Part shown: positions 1-7,514 of the stretch, piece after piece
How positions within the stretch are numbered: the stretch's first letter is position 1
How the letters are laid out: the number at the start of each line of letters is the position of its first letter
Source of the DNA: DASXYG01 sp036502625
Lineage (GTDB): Bacteria > Actinomycetota > Actinomycetes > Streptosporangiales > Streptosporangiaceae
Assembly: GCA_036502625.1 (NCBI GenBank)
Contig: DASXYG010000100.1
Location: forward strand, 1 to 24,339
Reading direction: 5' to 3'
Length of the DNA stretch: 24,339 bases
Program-made: the position numbers and the translations under genes
The notes under the pieces: model-generated
Databases searched by the model: none
Told to the model about the DNA's origin: nothing
Seen by the model: only the letters and a program-made list of their open reading frames with translations

Positions 1-584
1 GCCCCGCCCCCGAGGCGCGCCGCACCACCCTCGCCACCCGCACCCTCCACGCGGCCACCGGCACCCAGCCGCCCCCCGAAACGAGCACGGACCCCGACCC
101 CGGCACCTCAACCCCCCGCGGCACACACGCCGCCCCCGAAGGCGGCCCCAGGTCGGTTCGGGCTCGGGGGGTCGCGTGGGTCGGACGGCACCGCGCCCCC
201 GCCGCGATCACCGCGATCTCCACGGCGTTCGCCCTGGTGGCCTCCGTCGCGGGCTGGAACGCGCTGCGCGACCGGGGCGACGCCGCGTCCCCCGCCCCGG
301 TGGCCTCGAACGGCCACGTACCCGCGCCGCGCACCCCGTCGGACCCCCGCCACGCGCGTACGCACGACCCGGCCTCCCCCGTGACCGTCGGCTCGACCCC
401 GGCGGAGCACCCCACGCACCGCCACCACCACACGGACGCGCGCACCCCGGGGCACCGCCACGCCACCCCGGCGGCGCCGCACAGCGTCGAGCCCCCCGCC
501 ACCGCGAAGCCGCACCGGACACTGCTCCGCGACCCGGGCGGCAGCGAACCGCCCCGCGTCATCCCCGCCCTGCCGCGCCTGTGA
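1..584 (+). CDS. C-terminal part of a membrane protein with Pro/Thr/His-rich tail (5' truncated)
   Basis: Open reading frame that enters from the left edge (first complete codon at base 3) and stops at TGA 582-584; about 193 residues are visible. The visible part begins with a short basic, helix-like stretch (EARRTTLATRTLHAATG), followed by a Pro/Thr/Asp-rich linker, one hydrophobic segment (AAITAISTAFALVASVAG, encoded at about 199-252) and then about 110 residues rich in Pro, Ala, Thr and His, including a HPTHRHHHTD run. This is the architecture of a single-pass membrane protein with a cytoplasmic N-terminus and a disordered outer tail, as in anti-sigma factors or receptor kinases, but no domain is left to identify it. 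It is co-directional with the three kinases downstream. Frame choice rests on G/C-rich third positions and the membrane segment. Function unknown. Confidence 0.6.
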   Translation, partial: PAPEARRTTLATRTLHAATGTQPPPETSTDPDPGTSTPRGTHAAPEGGPRSVRARGVAWVGRHRAPAAITAISTAFALVASVAGWNALRDRGDAASPAPVASNGHVPAPRTPSDPRHARTHDPASPVTVGSTPAEHPTHRHHHTDARTPGHRHATPAAPHSVEPPATAKPHRTLLRDPGGSEPPRVIPALPRL

Positions 585-592
585 CCCGCGCA

Positions 593-632
593 CGCAATTC
601 CGGCACCCCCGGCAAATCACCCCGGAATTGCG
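593..632 (+). terminator. Inverted repeat after the truncated gene, terminator-like
   Basis: Perfect 11-bp arms (593-603 and 622-632, core GCAATTCCGG / CCGGAATTGC) around an 18-nt loop, 8 bp after the stop of the upstream gene. An A/T-rich stretch follows (ATAAATTCTGTTGT) but no clean T-run. It could end the upstream transcript and separate it from the kinase genes, or be a regulator site before the first kinase. Confidence 0.45.
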
Positions 633-740
633 CCGCATAAATTCTGTTGTCCCAAGAATTCGGCGAGCCGGGCACCCGAATCCGCGTGGAGCTTATACGG
701 TCATTTCCATATCGGAGCCACGCGGAAAGGCACGCGCGAT

Positions 741-2294
741 ATGAGCAACTCGCCCGGTCGTGCCCTCGCCGGACGATATCGCCTGCTCGACGTCATCGGG
801 CGCGGCGGAATGGGCACGGTATGGCGGGCGCGGGACGAACTCCTCGGCCGCGAGGTCGCCGTCAAAGAAGTCCTGCTTCCCCCCGAAATGCCCACCGCGG
901 AACGCGAGACCCTTTACCAGCGCACCATTCGCGAGGCGCGTACGGCGGCCCGGCTGAACCACCCGAGCGTCGTGACGGTCTACGACGTGGCCGAGGAGGA
1001 CGACCGCCCCTGGATCGTCATGGAGCTGGTCCCCGCCCGCCCGCTCGACTCCCTGGTCGCCGACGAGGGCCCGCTCTCCCCGCAGCGCACCGCCCGCATG
1101 GGCGCGCAGATCCTCGGCGCGCTGCGCACCGCCCACGCGGCCAGCGTCCTGCACCGCGACGTCAAGCCCGGCAACGTGCTCGTCGGCGACGGCGACCGCG
1201 TCGTCCTCACCGACTTCGGCATCGCCACCATCGACGGCGACGCCTCGATCACCCAGTCGGGCATGGTGGTCGGCTCCCCCGCGTACCTCGCCCCGGAGCG
1301 GGCGCGCGGCGAGCGCGCCACCCCCGCGTCCGACCTCTGGGCGCTCGGCGCCACCCTGTTCATGGCCGTCGAGGGCCACGGCCCGTACGACCGGGACAGC
1401 TCGATGGCCGCCCTCGGCGCCGTCCTCACCGAGGAACCGCCCGCCGCCGTCGAGGCCGGACCGCTCTCCCCGGTGATCGAGGGCCTGCTGATCCGCGACC
1501 CGGACCGCCGCATGGGCGCCGACCGCGTCGCCGAGCTCCTCGACGAGGTGATCGCCGGCGTCAGCCCGTGGGTGATCAAGGCGCCAGCGCCCGCCGAGGC
1601 CGCGACCGCGGAGTTCACCCCGCCCAAGGTGGCCGCGCCCGAGCGCCGCAGGCGCGCGCCGCTGTTCCCGGTCGTCCTCGGCCTGCTGATGCTGGCGGCG
1701 TCCCTGGGCGGCGGCGCCTGGGTGCTGGCCCACGACGACCCGCGCTTCCCGGTCCTCAGCCTGGCCTCGCCGACCCCCGGCACGGCCACGTCCCCCACAC
1801 CGTCGCCCGCCGCCCCGGCCACCGTCTCCCCGTCCGCGTCCGTCCCCCCGGGCTTCCAGGTCGTACGCGACCGGCTCGGTTTCACCGTGGCGCTGCCCGC
1901 CGACTGGCGCGAGCGCGGCCGTGCCGACGGCGCGGTCACGTACGGCGCGCCCGGTGACGTCAGCTACCTCATGGTCGACCGCTCCGACCAGCCCGAGCAC
2001 GACCCCTTGGCGAACCTCACCGACATGAGCACCACCGCGCGCGAGGGCGAGAAGTACCCCGGCCTGCGCACCCTCCGCCTCCAGGCCGGCACCTACCTCG
2101 GCCGGCCCGCCGCCGACTGGGAGTTCACCTGGCGGCTCGGCGACGGAACCACGGTCCGCTGTCTGGACCGCCAGGTCGCCCTCCCGGACGGCCACAGCCT
2201 CGCCGTCTACTGGCAGACCGCCGACACCAACTGGTCGTCCGACCAGTCCGGCATCACCACCGCCTTCACGTCGCTGCGCCTCGCCGACGGCTGA
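741..2294 (+). CDS. Transmembrane serine/threonine protein kinase (first of three)
   Basis: 517-residue Hanks-type kinase. The kinase domain spans about residues 12-272: glycine loop GRGGMG at 20-25, ATP-binding Lys42 in VAVKEV, helix-C Glu65, catalytic loop HRDVKPGN at 138-145, DFG at 158-160, and a standard LAPE motif ending at Glu186. A Pro-rich juxtamembrane linker with an ERRRR stop-transfer cluster precedes one membrane helix at about 307-330. A Pro/Ser/Thr spacer follows, then an extracytoplasmic domain (about 369-517) starting GFQVVRDRLGFTVALPADW. There are no PASTA repeats; the outer domain resembles the small alpha/beta fold of LpqN/PsbP-like proteins in its opening pattern, but that is only a suggestion. 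ATG 741 is preceded by GGAAAGG at 724-730. It is the first of a tandem paralogous array and probably senses an envelope signal; substrates are unknown. Confidence 0.93.
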   Translation: MSNSPGRALAGRYRLLDVIGRGGMGTVWRARDELLGREVAVKEVLLPPEMPTAERETLYQRTIREARTAARLNHPSVVTVYDVAEEDDRPWIVMELVPARPLDSLVADEGPLSPQRTARMGAQILGALRTAHAASVLHRDVKPGNVLVGDGDRVVLTDFGIATIDGDASITQSGMVVGSPAYLAPERARGERATPASDLWALGATLFMAVEGHGPYDRDSSMAALGAVLTEEPPAAVEAGPLSPVIEGLLIRDPDRRMGADRVAELLDEVIAGVSPWVIKAPAPAEAATAEFTPPKVAAPERRRRAPLFPVVLGLLMLAASLGGGAWVLAHDDPRFPVLSLASPTPGTATSPTPSPAAPATVSPSASVPPGFQVVRDRLGFTVALPADWRERGRADGAVTYGAPGDVSYLMVDRSDQPEHDPLANLTDMSTTAREGEKYPGLRTLRLQAGTYLGRPAADWEFTWRLGDGTTVRCLDRQVALPDGHSLAVYWQTADTNWSSDQSGITTAFTSLRLADG

Positions 2295-2348
2295 CCGCGT
2301 CCCGATTCTGTACCGATCGCCCGTCCGATCCACCGCAGCCCCGCTTCT

Positions 2349-2372
2349 GGTTCATTGGAACCGGTAGGTTCC
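2349..2372 (+). promoter_or_regulatory. Three alternating GGTTC/GAACC half-sites before the second kinase
   Basis: GGTTC (2349-2353), GAACC (2358-2362) and GGTTCC (2367-2372) lie exactly 9 bp apart in alternating orientation. GGAACC-ggta-GGTTCC (2357-2372) is a perfect dyad. The site is 48 bp upstream of the GTG start of the second kinase. Either two overlapping operator dyads or an ECF-sigma-type promoter (GGAACC as -35, GGTC at 2380-2383 as -10) would explain it. Confidence 0.4.
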
Positions 2373-2419
2373 TCTACGCGGTCGAATGGGTCGAAGCGGG
2401 ACGGAGGAGGGGACACGGC

Positions 2420-4144
2420 GTGGATGACTCGGGGGAGGCCATGCGCACCCTGGCCGGGCGTTATCGCCTGGTGGAACCCATCGGGCAGGGCGGCATGGGC
2501 ATCGTGTGGCGCGCCGTCGACACGCTTCTCGACCGGGAGGCGGCGGTCAAGGAGGTCCGCGTGCCCTCCGTGCTGCCGGCCGCCGAGCGCGAGGAGATGT
2601 ACCAGCGCACGCTCCGCGAGGCCCGCACCGCGGCGCGCCTGCGCCACCCGAACGTCGTCACGCTGTTCGACGTCGTCGAGGAGGACGAGCGCCCCTGGAT
2701 CGTCATGGACCTCGTCCACGCGCGCTCCCTCGACCAGATCGTCGGCTCCGACGGCCCGCTGCCGCCCGAGCGCGCGGCGCGCATCGGCCGCCAGATCCTG
2801 GCCGCGCTGACCGCCGCCCACACCGCCGGCGTGCTGCACCGCGACGTCAAGCCCGCGAACGTCCTCGTCGGCGCCGACGACCGCGTCACCCTCACCGACT
2901 TCGGCATCGCCACCATCGAGGGCGACACCTCCATCACGACGTCCGGCCAGCTCATCGGCTCACCCGCCTACCTCGGCCCGGAACGCGCCGCGGGCGATCC
3001 CGCCACCTCCGCGTCCGACCTCTGGGCGCTCGGCGCCACGCTGTTCATGGCCGTCGAGGGCCGCGGCCCGTACGACCGCGACGGCGCGATGGCCACGCTC
3101 GGCGCGGTCCTCACCCAGGAGCCGCCGCCCGCGCCGCACGCCGGCCCGCTGACGCCGGTGATCGACGGCCTGCTGGTCCGCGACCCGGCCCACCGCATGG
3201 CCGCGCCCACCGCGGCGGCGATGCTCGACGACATCTCCGCGGGCCGCCCCGCCGTCCAGGCCCCCTCCGGAGCGGACGCCCAGTCCACCGCCATCGCCGC
3301 GATGCCGCCCATGGACCCCGGCGCGACGATGTCCAACGCCCTCGTCCCGTCCACCGGCCCGTACGACCAGGCCCAGCAGCAGCCCGCCGGCTACGCCCAG
3401 GCCCCGCCGCCCGGTCCGTACGGCGGGCCCCCCGGTCCGTACACCGCACCGCCGCCCGCCCGCCGGCGCCGGTCCGCCACGCCGTTCGTCCTCGGCGGCG
3501 TGGGCGTCCTCGTGTTCGCCGCGCTGGTGGTCGGCGGGCTCTGGCTGCTGCACATCCGCTCGTCCGGCGATCCGACACCGCAGGCCGATCCCGAGCCGAA
3601 GCACTCCGCGACCGGGCTCAGCACCCCGGCCGCCCAGCAGCCCACCCACACCCACCACCCGAAGCCGAAGGGCACCCTGCCGCAGGCCGCCACGCCCGTC
3701 GGCTTCTGGTCGGCCAAGGACCCGCGCGGCTTCCGCGTCGCGCTGCCCAACTCGTGGGACACCGAGGACCGCCGCGCGCTGAACGACGGCGTCACGTACT
3801 TCTCCCCCAGCCACCACGCCTACCTCCTGATCGACCAGACGCAGCAGCCGACCGACAACCCCATGGTGAACATGCGCCGGTTCCGCGCCGACGCCATGAA
3901 GGACGGCAAGTACCCCAACATCTCGACGGTCCGCCTCGCCCGTACGACCTTCCTCGGCCGTCCCGCCGCGGTGTGGGAGTTCACCTGGCACGAGGCCAAC
4001 GGCGTGCTCTACCACGCCGAGGACCGCCAGGTCGTGCTCCCCGGCGGCCGCCCGGTCGCCGTCTACTGGCAGTCGTACGCCAACCAGTGGGCCGCGACCT
4101 CCCGCGCCCGGATGACCGCGTTCACCACCTTCCGCATGACCTGA
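2420..4144 (+). CDS. Transmembrane serine/threonine protein kinase (second of three)
   Basis: 574-residue paralogue of the preceding kinase. Motifs: glycine loop GQGGMG 22-27, Lys44, HRDVKPAN 140-147, DFG 160-162. The APE motif reads GPE (186-188), so its first residue is changed, while the structural Glu is kept. The cytoplasmic linker (about 275-350) is longer than in the neighbours and rich in Pro, Gly, Gln and Tyr. One membrane helix lies at about 355-378. A Pro/His/Thr-rich spacer leads to the shared outer domain (about 428-574), with GFRVALPNSW, YLLIDQTQQP, TFLGRPAAVWEFTW and AVYWQ in the same order as in the first kinase. GTG 2420 is chosen because GGAGGAGGGG (2403-2412) is well spaced; ATG 2441 lies only 2 bp after a G-rich stretch. 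The gap to the first kinase is 125 bp, with a regulatory dyad in it, so separate transcription is possible. Confidence 0.93.
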   Translation: MDDSGEAMRTLAGRYRLVEPIGQGGMGIVWRAVDTLLDREAAVKEVRVPSVLPAAEREEMYQRTLREARTAARLRHPNVVTLFDVVEEDERPWIVMDLVHARSLDQIVGSDGPLPPERAARIGRQILAALTAAHTAGVLHRDVKPANVLVGADDRVTLTDFGIATIEGDTSITTSGQLIGSPAYLGPERAAGDPATSASDLWALGATLFMAVEGRGPYDRDGAMATLGAVLTQEPPPAPHAGPLTPVIDGLLVRDPAHRMAAPTAAAMLDDISAGRPAVQAPSGADAQSTAIAAMPPMDPGATMSNALVPSTGPYDQAQQQPAGYAQAPPPGPYGGPPGPYTAPPPARRRRSATPFVLGGVGVLVFAALVVGGLWLLHIRSSGDPTPQADPEPKHSATGLSTPAAQQPTHTHHPKPKGTLPQAATPVGFWSAKDPRGFRVALPNSWDTEDRRALNDGVTYFSPSHHAYLLIDQTQQPTDNPMVNMRRFRADAMKDGKYPNISTVRLARTTFLGRPAAVWEFTWHEANGVLYHAEDRQVVLPGGRPVAVYWQSYANQWAATSRARMTAFTTFRMT

Positions 4145-4250
4145 CCTCGGACGATCCGAACCGTCCACAGGGGGTACCGGCACGCGTCCAGAAACGTCCG
4201 CTCGCCCCTGTATGTTCTAGGCAGCCCCCTGGGAGAGAGGACGTAACCGA

Positions 4251-5852
4251 ATGTCGCCGGCGGACGACGGACGCGTGATCGGCGGTCGCTACCACCTGAT
4301 CGAACCCGTCGGCCGAGGCGGTATGGGCACCGTCTGGCACGCCCGCGATGAGGTGCTCGGCCGCGACGTCGCCGTCAAGGAGGTCCGCCTCCCCGAGGGC
4401 ATGGATCCCGACGAACGCCGCACCCTCTACCAGCGCACCATCCGCGAGGCGCGTACGGCGGCGCGCATCAGCCACCCCAGCGTCGTCACGGTCTACGACG
4501 TCGTCGAGGAGGACGGCCGCCCGTGGATCGTCATGGAGCTGGTCCGCGCCCGCCCGCTCGACAAGATCGTGAAGAAGGACGGCACGATCGCCCCCGGCCG
4601 CGCCGCCCAGGTGGGCCGCCAGGTGCTGGCCGCCCTCGCCGTGGCCCACGCCGCGGGCATCCTCCACCGCGACGTCAAGCCGAGCAACGTCCTGATCGCC
4701 GAGTCCGGCCGGGTCGTCCTCACCGACTTCGGCATCGCCACGTTCGAGGGCGACGCCTCCCTCACCCAGTCGGGCATGGTCGTCGGCTCGCCGGGCTTCA
4801 TGCCGCCGGAGCGCGCCAAGGGTGAGCGCGCGACCCCCGCGAGCGACCTCTGGTCCCTCGGCGCCACGCTCTACATGGCGGTCGAGGGCGAGGCGCCGTA
4901 CCAACGGGAGACCTCGGTGGCCACGCTCGGCGCGCTGCTCACCGAGAAGCCGCCGTCGCCGGTCCACGCGGGCCCGATGCGCCGGGTCATCGACGGCCTG
5001 CTGCCCCGCGAGCCGCGCCGCCGGCTGACCGCCATCCAGGTCGCGCAGATGCTCGACCAGGTCATCCTGGAGACCCGCACCCCCGACCCGCTTCCCGCGG
5101 AGACGAGCGGCGGCACCCGCGTCATCGGCGCCGCGGCCACCAGCGACTCCCCCGCCCCGTGGAGCACCCCGTCCGGCGGGTCGTGGCTGCGCGGCATCAG
5201 CGGCCGCGTCAAGAAGCCGGGACGTACGACCCTCGTCGCGCTCGCCGCCATCGTCGCGGCCATCGTGGTCATCGGCGGCGTCGGCCTCGCGCTGTCCGCC
5301 TCCAGCTCCGGCGACGACTCCCCCCGGGGCGGCGCGACCCACACCCCGACCCACGCCAAGGGCTCCCCCTCGCCGAAGAAGTCCAAGAAGAAGGACACCA
5401 CGCCCGCCGGGTTCCGCTCGTACCACGACCCCACCGGCTTCCGCATGCTCCTGCCGGCCGACTGGACCCGCAAGAAGCGCAAGGGCACGAGCGTCTACTT
5501 CTACACACCCGACGGCAACGGCTACGTCCAGATCGACCAGACGTCCTCCCCCGGCTCGTCCGCGCTCGGCGACTGGAAGCGCGCGGAGTCCGCCTGGCGA
5601 AGCGGCTTCCCCGGCTACCACCGCGAGCGCATGGAGAACGTCTCCTACCTCCAGTCCTCCGACGCCGCCGACGCCCAGTTCACCTGGCACGGCAGCGGCG
5701 GCCGCATCCGCGTCCTCAACCGCGGCTTCGTCGCCAACTCCGACCACGGCTACGCCATCCTGTGGTCCATCCCGGTCGACCGCTGGGACGCCACGAGCGC
5801 GATCCGCTCCACCGTCTTCGACTCCTTCAAGCCCGCAGGCGGCTGGGGCTGA
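4251..5852 (+). CDS. Transmembrane serine/threonine protein kinase (third of three)
   Basis: 533-residue Hanks-type kinase with GRGGMG 21-26, Lys43, HRDVKPSN 139-146, DFG 159-161 and a PPE variant of the APE motif at 185-187. Its kinase domain is closest to that of the first kinase (same SGMVVGSP activation segment). One membrane helix is at about 326-349. A short Lys-rich spacer (KKSKKKD near 376-382) comes next, then a diverged version of the common outer domain (about 386-533), recognisable by GFRSYHDPTGFRMLLPADW, YVQIDQTSSP and a single Trp-rich FTWHGSGG strand; the TFLGRPAA block is lost. ATG 4251 follows GGGAGAGAGG (4231-4240). The gene ends the plus-strand array and is followed by a strong hairpin. 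A likely signalling receptor; ligand and targets cannot be read from sequence. Confidence 0.93.
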   Translation: MSPADDGRVIGGRYHLIEPVGRGGMGTVWHARDEVLGRDVAVKEVRLPEGMDPDERRTLYQRTIREARTAARISHPSVVTVYDVVEEDGRPWIVMELVRARPLDKIVKKDGTIAPGRAAQVGRQVLAALAVAHAAGILHRDVKPSNVLIAESGRVVLTDFGIATFEGDASLTQSGMVVGSPGFMPPERAKGERATPASDLWSLGATLYMAVEGEAPYQRETSVATLGALLTEKPPSPVHAGPMRRVIDGLLPREPRRRLTAIQVAQMLDQVILETRTPDPLPAETSGGTRVIGAAATSDSPAPWSTPSGGSWLRGISGRVKKPGRTTLVALAAIVAAIVVIGGVGLALSASSSGDDSPRGGATHTPTHAKGSPSPKKSKKKDTTPAGFRSYHDPTGFRMLLPADWTRKKRKGTSVYFYTPDGNGYVQIDQTSSPGSSALGDWKRAESAWRSGFPGYHRERMENVSYLQSSDAADAQFTWHGSGGRIRVLNRGFVANSDHGYAILWSIPVDRWDATSAIRSTVFDSFKPAGGWG

Positions 5853-5874
5853 GAAGCGGCACCCCCCGAACACG

Positions 5875-5912
5875 CCGGAGGCGCCACGCAGGGGGTTGCG
5901 TGGCGCCTCCGG
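5875..5912 (+). terminator. Terminator hairpin closing the kinase array
   Basis: Perfect 16-bp stem, 5875-5890 against 5897-5912 (CCGGAGGCGCCACGCA and its complement), with a 6-nt loop, 22 bp after the third kinase stop. No T-run follows, as is common in actinobacteria. It sits between the plus-strand array and the minus-strand transglycosylase. Confidence 0.7.
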
Positions 5913-6027
5913 TTGGGGGGCGAAACCGCGACGGGGGCACATCGCGATCTCTTGGGGGATGGCCTTCACTCGTGCTAACGGCGACCAATCGTTGCCGCCG
6001 CAGGCGGCGGGACCAGCGTCCGCCAAA

Positions 6028-6054
6028 GGGCGCCCGCGCCCGACGCGGGCGCCC
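6028..6054 (-). terminator. Terminator hairpin after the transglycosylase gene
   Basis: Perfect 11-bp arms GGGCGCCCGCG / CGCGGGCGCCC (6028-6038 and 6044-6054) with a 5-nt loop, 78 bp past the minus-strand transglycosylase stop; in that direction it is followed by TTTGG. It may work in both directions together with the 5875-5912 hairpin. Confidence 0.5.
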
Positions 6055-6132
6055 CGCCGCCGAGGATCTCGTGGCGCCGCGCCAAGCGAGGCCCCCCGGG
6101 GCCGAGACGGCGTATAGGCGCCACAAGCAAAC

Positions 6133-6909
6133 TCAGTACCAGTTGTTGGCCTGCGAGTGGCTCCATGCGGAGCACGGGCTGCCGTAGCGGTCCTTGATGT
6201 AGCCGAGGCCCCACTTGATCTGGGTGGCCGCGTTGGACTGCCAGTCCGGACCCGCGCTGGACATCTTCGAGCCGGGCAGGGCCTGGGGGATGCCGTACGC
6301 GCCCGAGGGGTTGGCCGCGCTGACGCGCCAGCCGCTCTCCTTCGTCCACAGGCTGTCGAGGCAGCCGAACTGGTCGGACCAGCCGCGGCTCGCGAGGAGC
6401 TGCTTCGCGATGGCCTTCGGCGACCCGCTGGGCGCCGACACCGACGGCCCGCTGTCACTCGGGGAGGACGACCGGCTGGACGAACGGCTCGCCGCGCGCT
6501 CCTTCGCGCGCTGCTTCGCGATCGCCTTCGCCCGCTCCGCGGCGCGCTTCTTCGCCGCCGCGCGCGCCCGCTCGCGGGCCCGCTCGCGCGCCTGCTTCTT
6601 CTTCAGGTCGGAGAGCTTCTTCGCCGCGGCCTTCGAGATGACCTGGTGCTGGAGCCGCTTGTCGACATTGACCTGCGACGGGCCCCACAAGCTATTGGCG
6701 TTGTACGCGGTACGGTCCGCGCGCTGGTTGTTGAACCGGTCAGGGGTGCCGGCCTTGACCGCTGCGTTGCTGTTCGAGCCGTCCTGATCCGGCCCGAGGG
6801 TGGCCGCGCTCACCGCGGCGCCGGAGACCACGACGGCACCGGCCACTGCGGCCGCGATGATCGTGGGCTTGCGGTACCGGAAACGACGCCAGCCAGTTTC
6901 GTCAGACAA
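6133..6909 (-). CDS. Secreted lysozyme-like transglycosylase with basic coiled-coil region
   Basis: 258 residues from TTG 6909. A basic N-terminus (GWRRFRYRKP) is followed by a hydrophobic segment (about 15-37), a signal peptide or anchor. Residues about 90-142 form an Arg/Lys/Ala/Glu-rich helix, probably a coiled coil, then a Ser-rich linker. The C-terminal domain (about 163-258) has the small actinobacterial transglycosylase/lysozyme-like pattern: WTKESGW with catalytic-type Glu191, NPSGAYGIPQALPG, then the WGLGYIKDRYG and SPCSAW stretches. Cys183 and Cys246 could form a disulphide. The expected role is cleavage of peptidoglycan glycan strands outside the membrane. Start choice: GGAAGG (6917-6922) is 7 bp from TTG 6909, whereas ATG 6930 (7 residues longer, MTVEGLF) has no ribosome site and would read through that motif. 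The upstream ATG 7080 adds a non-conserved-looking extension. Confidence 0.85.
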   Translation of the reverse strand: MSDETGWRRFRYRKPTIIAAAVAGAVVVSGAAVSAATLGPDQDGSNSNAAVKAGTPDRFNNQRADRTAYNANSLWGPSQVNVDKRLQHQVISKAAAKKLSDLKKKQARERARERARAAAKKRAAERAKAIAKQRAKERAASRSSSRSSSPSDSGPSVSAPSGSPKAIAKQLLASRGWSDQFGCLDSLWTKESGWRVSAANPSGAYGIPQALPGSKMSSAGPDWQSNAATQIKWGLGYIKDRYGSPCSAWSHSQANNWY

Positions 6910-6930
6910 AAACAAACCTTCCACGGTCAT

Positions 6931-7470
6931 GCACACGTGATCGCGTGCACGAGCGACTCCCACCCCACGACATGATTCGTCCCAGCGTTGACCCGTACGG
7001 GGAGTAGAGGGGGCATAGGACGCACGCCGTCGCACGCGGAAATGGTCGGCGGCGAATGCCGCGGCACGGGGGTTGGCCACCCACGGGCGCTGAACGCGTG
7101 GTCATACGGCGGGCGGTCGCGACCGCTGCGGGTCAGGGCAGCGGGCCGTTCTCGGCTCGATCGCGCACCGCCGGGGGTGCTGACAAGAACCCACCCTGCA
7201 TCACGATCCGGGGTGGAGTGCAACAAAACCTACCGTGACCAACGCCACAAGCGGGGTGCTTTTCTTTGATCCGGTCCGCGTTTAGTCCGCATGGGCCGGG
7301 GAAGTTGAATTCTTTAGTAGTTATCCAGGCCCAATGTGCCCATCGTCACATTTCGACAATTCGCGCATATGCAATTACTCTCGGTGAGTAATACTGCCTA
7401 AGATCACGTGATCCAGGTCACCCGATAGGGCTAGTCCCCCACCGGCCCACGGTACCCGCCAAAACGCCGA
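6931..7470. other. Long intergenic region with an A/T-rich patch
   Basis: No believable gene lies between the transglycosylase start and the phoH2 stop. The region is ordinary high-GC up to about 7290 and then unusually A/T-rich from about 7305 to 7400, which suggests promoter DNA. It holds the dyads listed separately, plus scattered GTCAC/GTGAC boxes at 7235, 7345 and 7417. The phoH2 terminator is at its right end. As only the transglycosylase gene points away from it, the patch is most likely a far-upstream control region or encodes a small RNA. I looked for c-di-AMP (ydaO) riboswitch signatures, which occur before related genes, and saw none. Confidence 0.5.
7374..7413. promoter_or_regulatory. 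Two palindromes in the A/T-rich intergenic patch
   Basis: ATTACTC-tcggt-GAGTAAT (7374-7392) has perfect 7-bp arms; 9 bp further on GATCACGTGATC (7402-7413) is a perfect 12-bp palindrome with an E-box-like CACGTG centre. Two different perfect dyads within 40 bp suggest binding sites for one or two dimeric regulators. The regulators are unknown. Confidence 0.4.
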
Positions 7471-7500
7471 CGGCCCCTTTCCCGTAACGGAAAGGGGCCG
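7471..7500 (-). terminator. Rho-independent terminator of phoH2
   Basis: Perfect 12-bp stem (7471-7482 with 7489-7500, CGGCCCCTTTCC) and a 6-nt loop, 14 bp past the phoH2 stop codon. In the minus direction a TCGGCGTTTT stretch follows, the best U-tract of the window. Confidence 0.8.
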
Positions 7501-7514
7501 CCTGCGTACGCGTA

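Noticed and set aside
693..2333. Long minus-strand frame opposite the first kinase
   Set aside because: Covers the kinase gene in full; composition and lack of domains mark it as a shadow frame.
4122..6458. Long minus-strand frame (778 codons) opposite the third kinase
   Set aside because: It is antisense to a kinase with all catalytic motifs, has very Arg/Ala/Gly-rich low-complexity translation and runs through two terminator hairpins; a high-GC shadow.
6931..7300. c-di-AMP (ydaO) riboswitch before the transglycosylase gene
   Set aside because: I looked for its conserved G-rich and GCTAACC-type segments on the minus strand and found none.
7235..7422. MtrA-type tandem GTCAC sites
   Set aside because: Three GTCAC/GTGAC boxes exist, but they are 72-110 bp apart and not in tandem; too common a pentamer to call.
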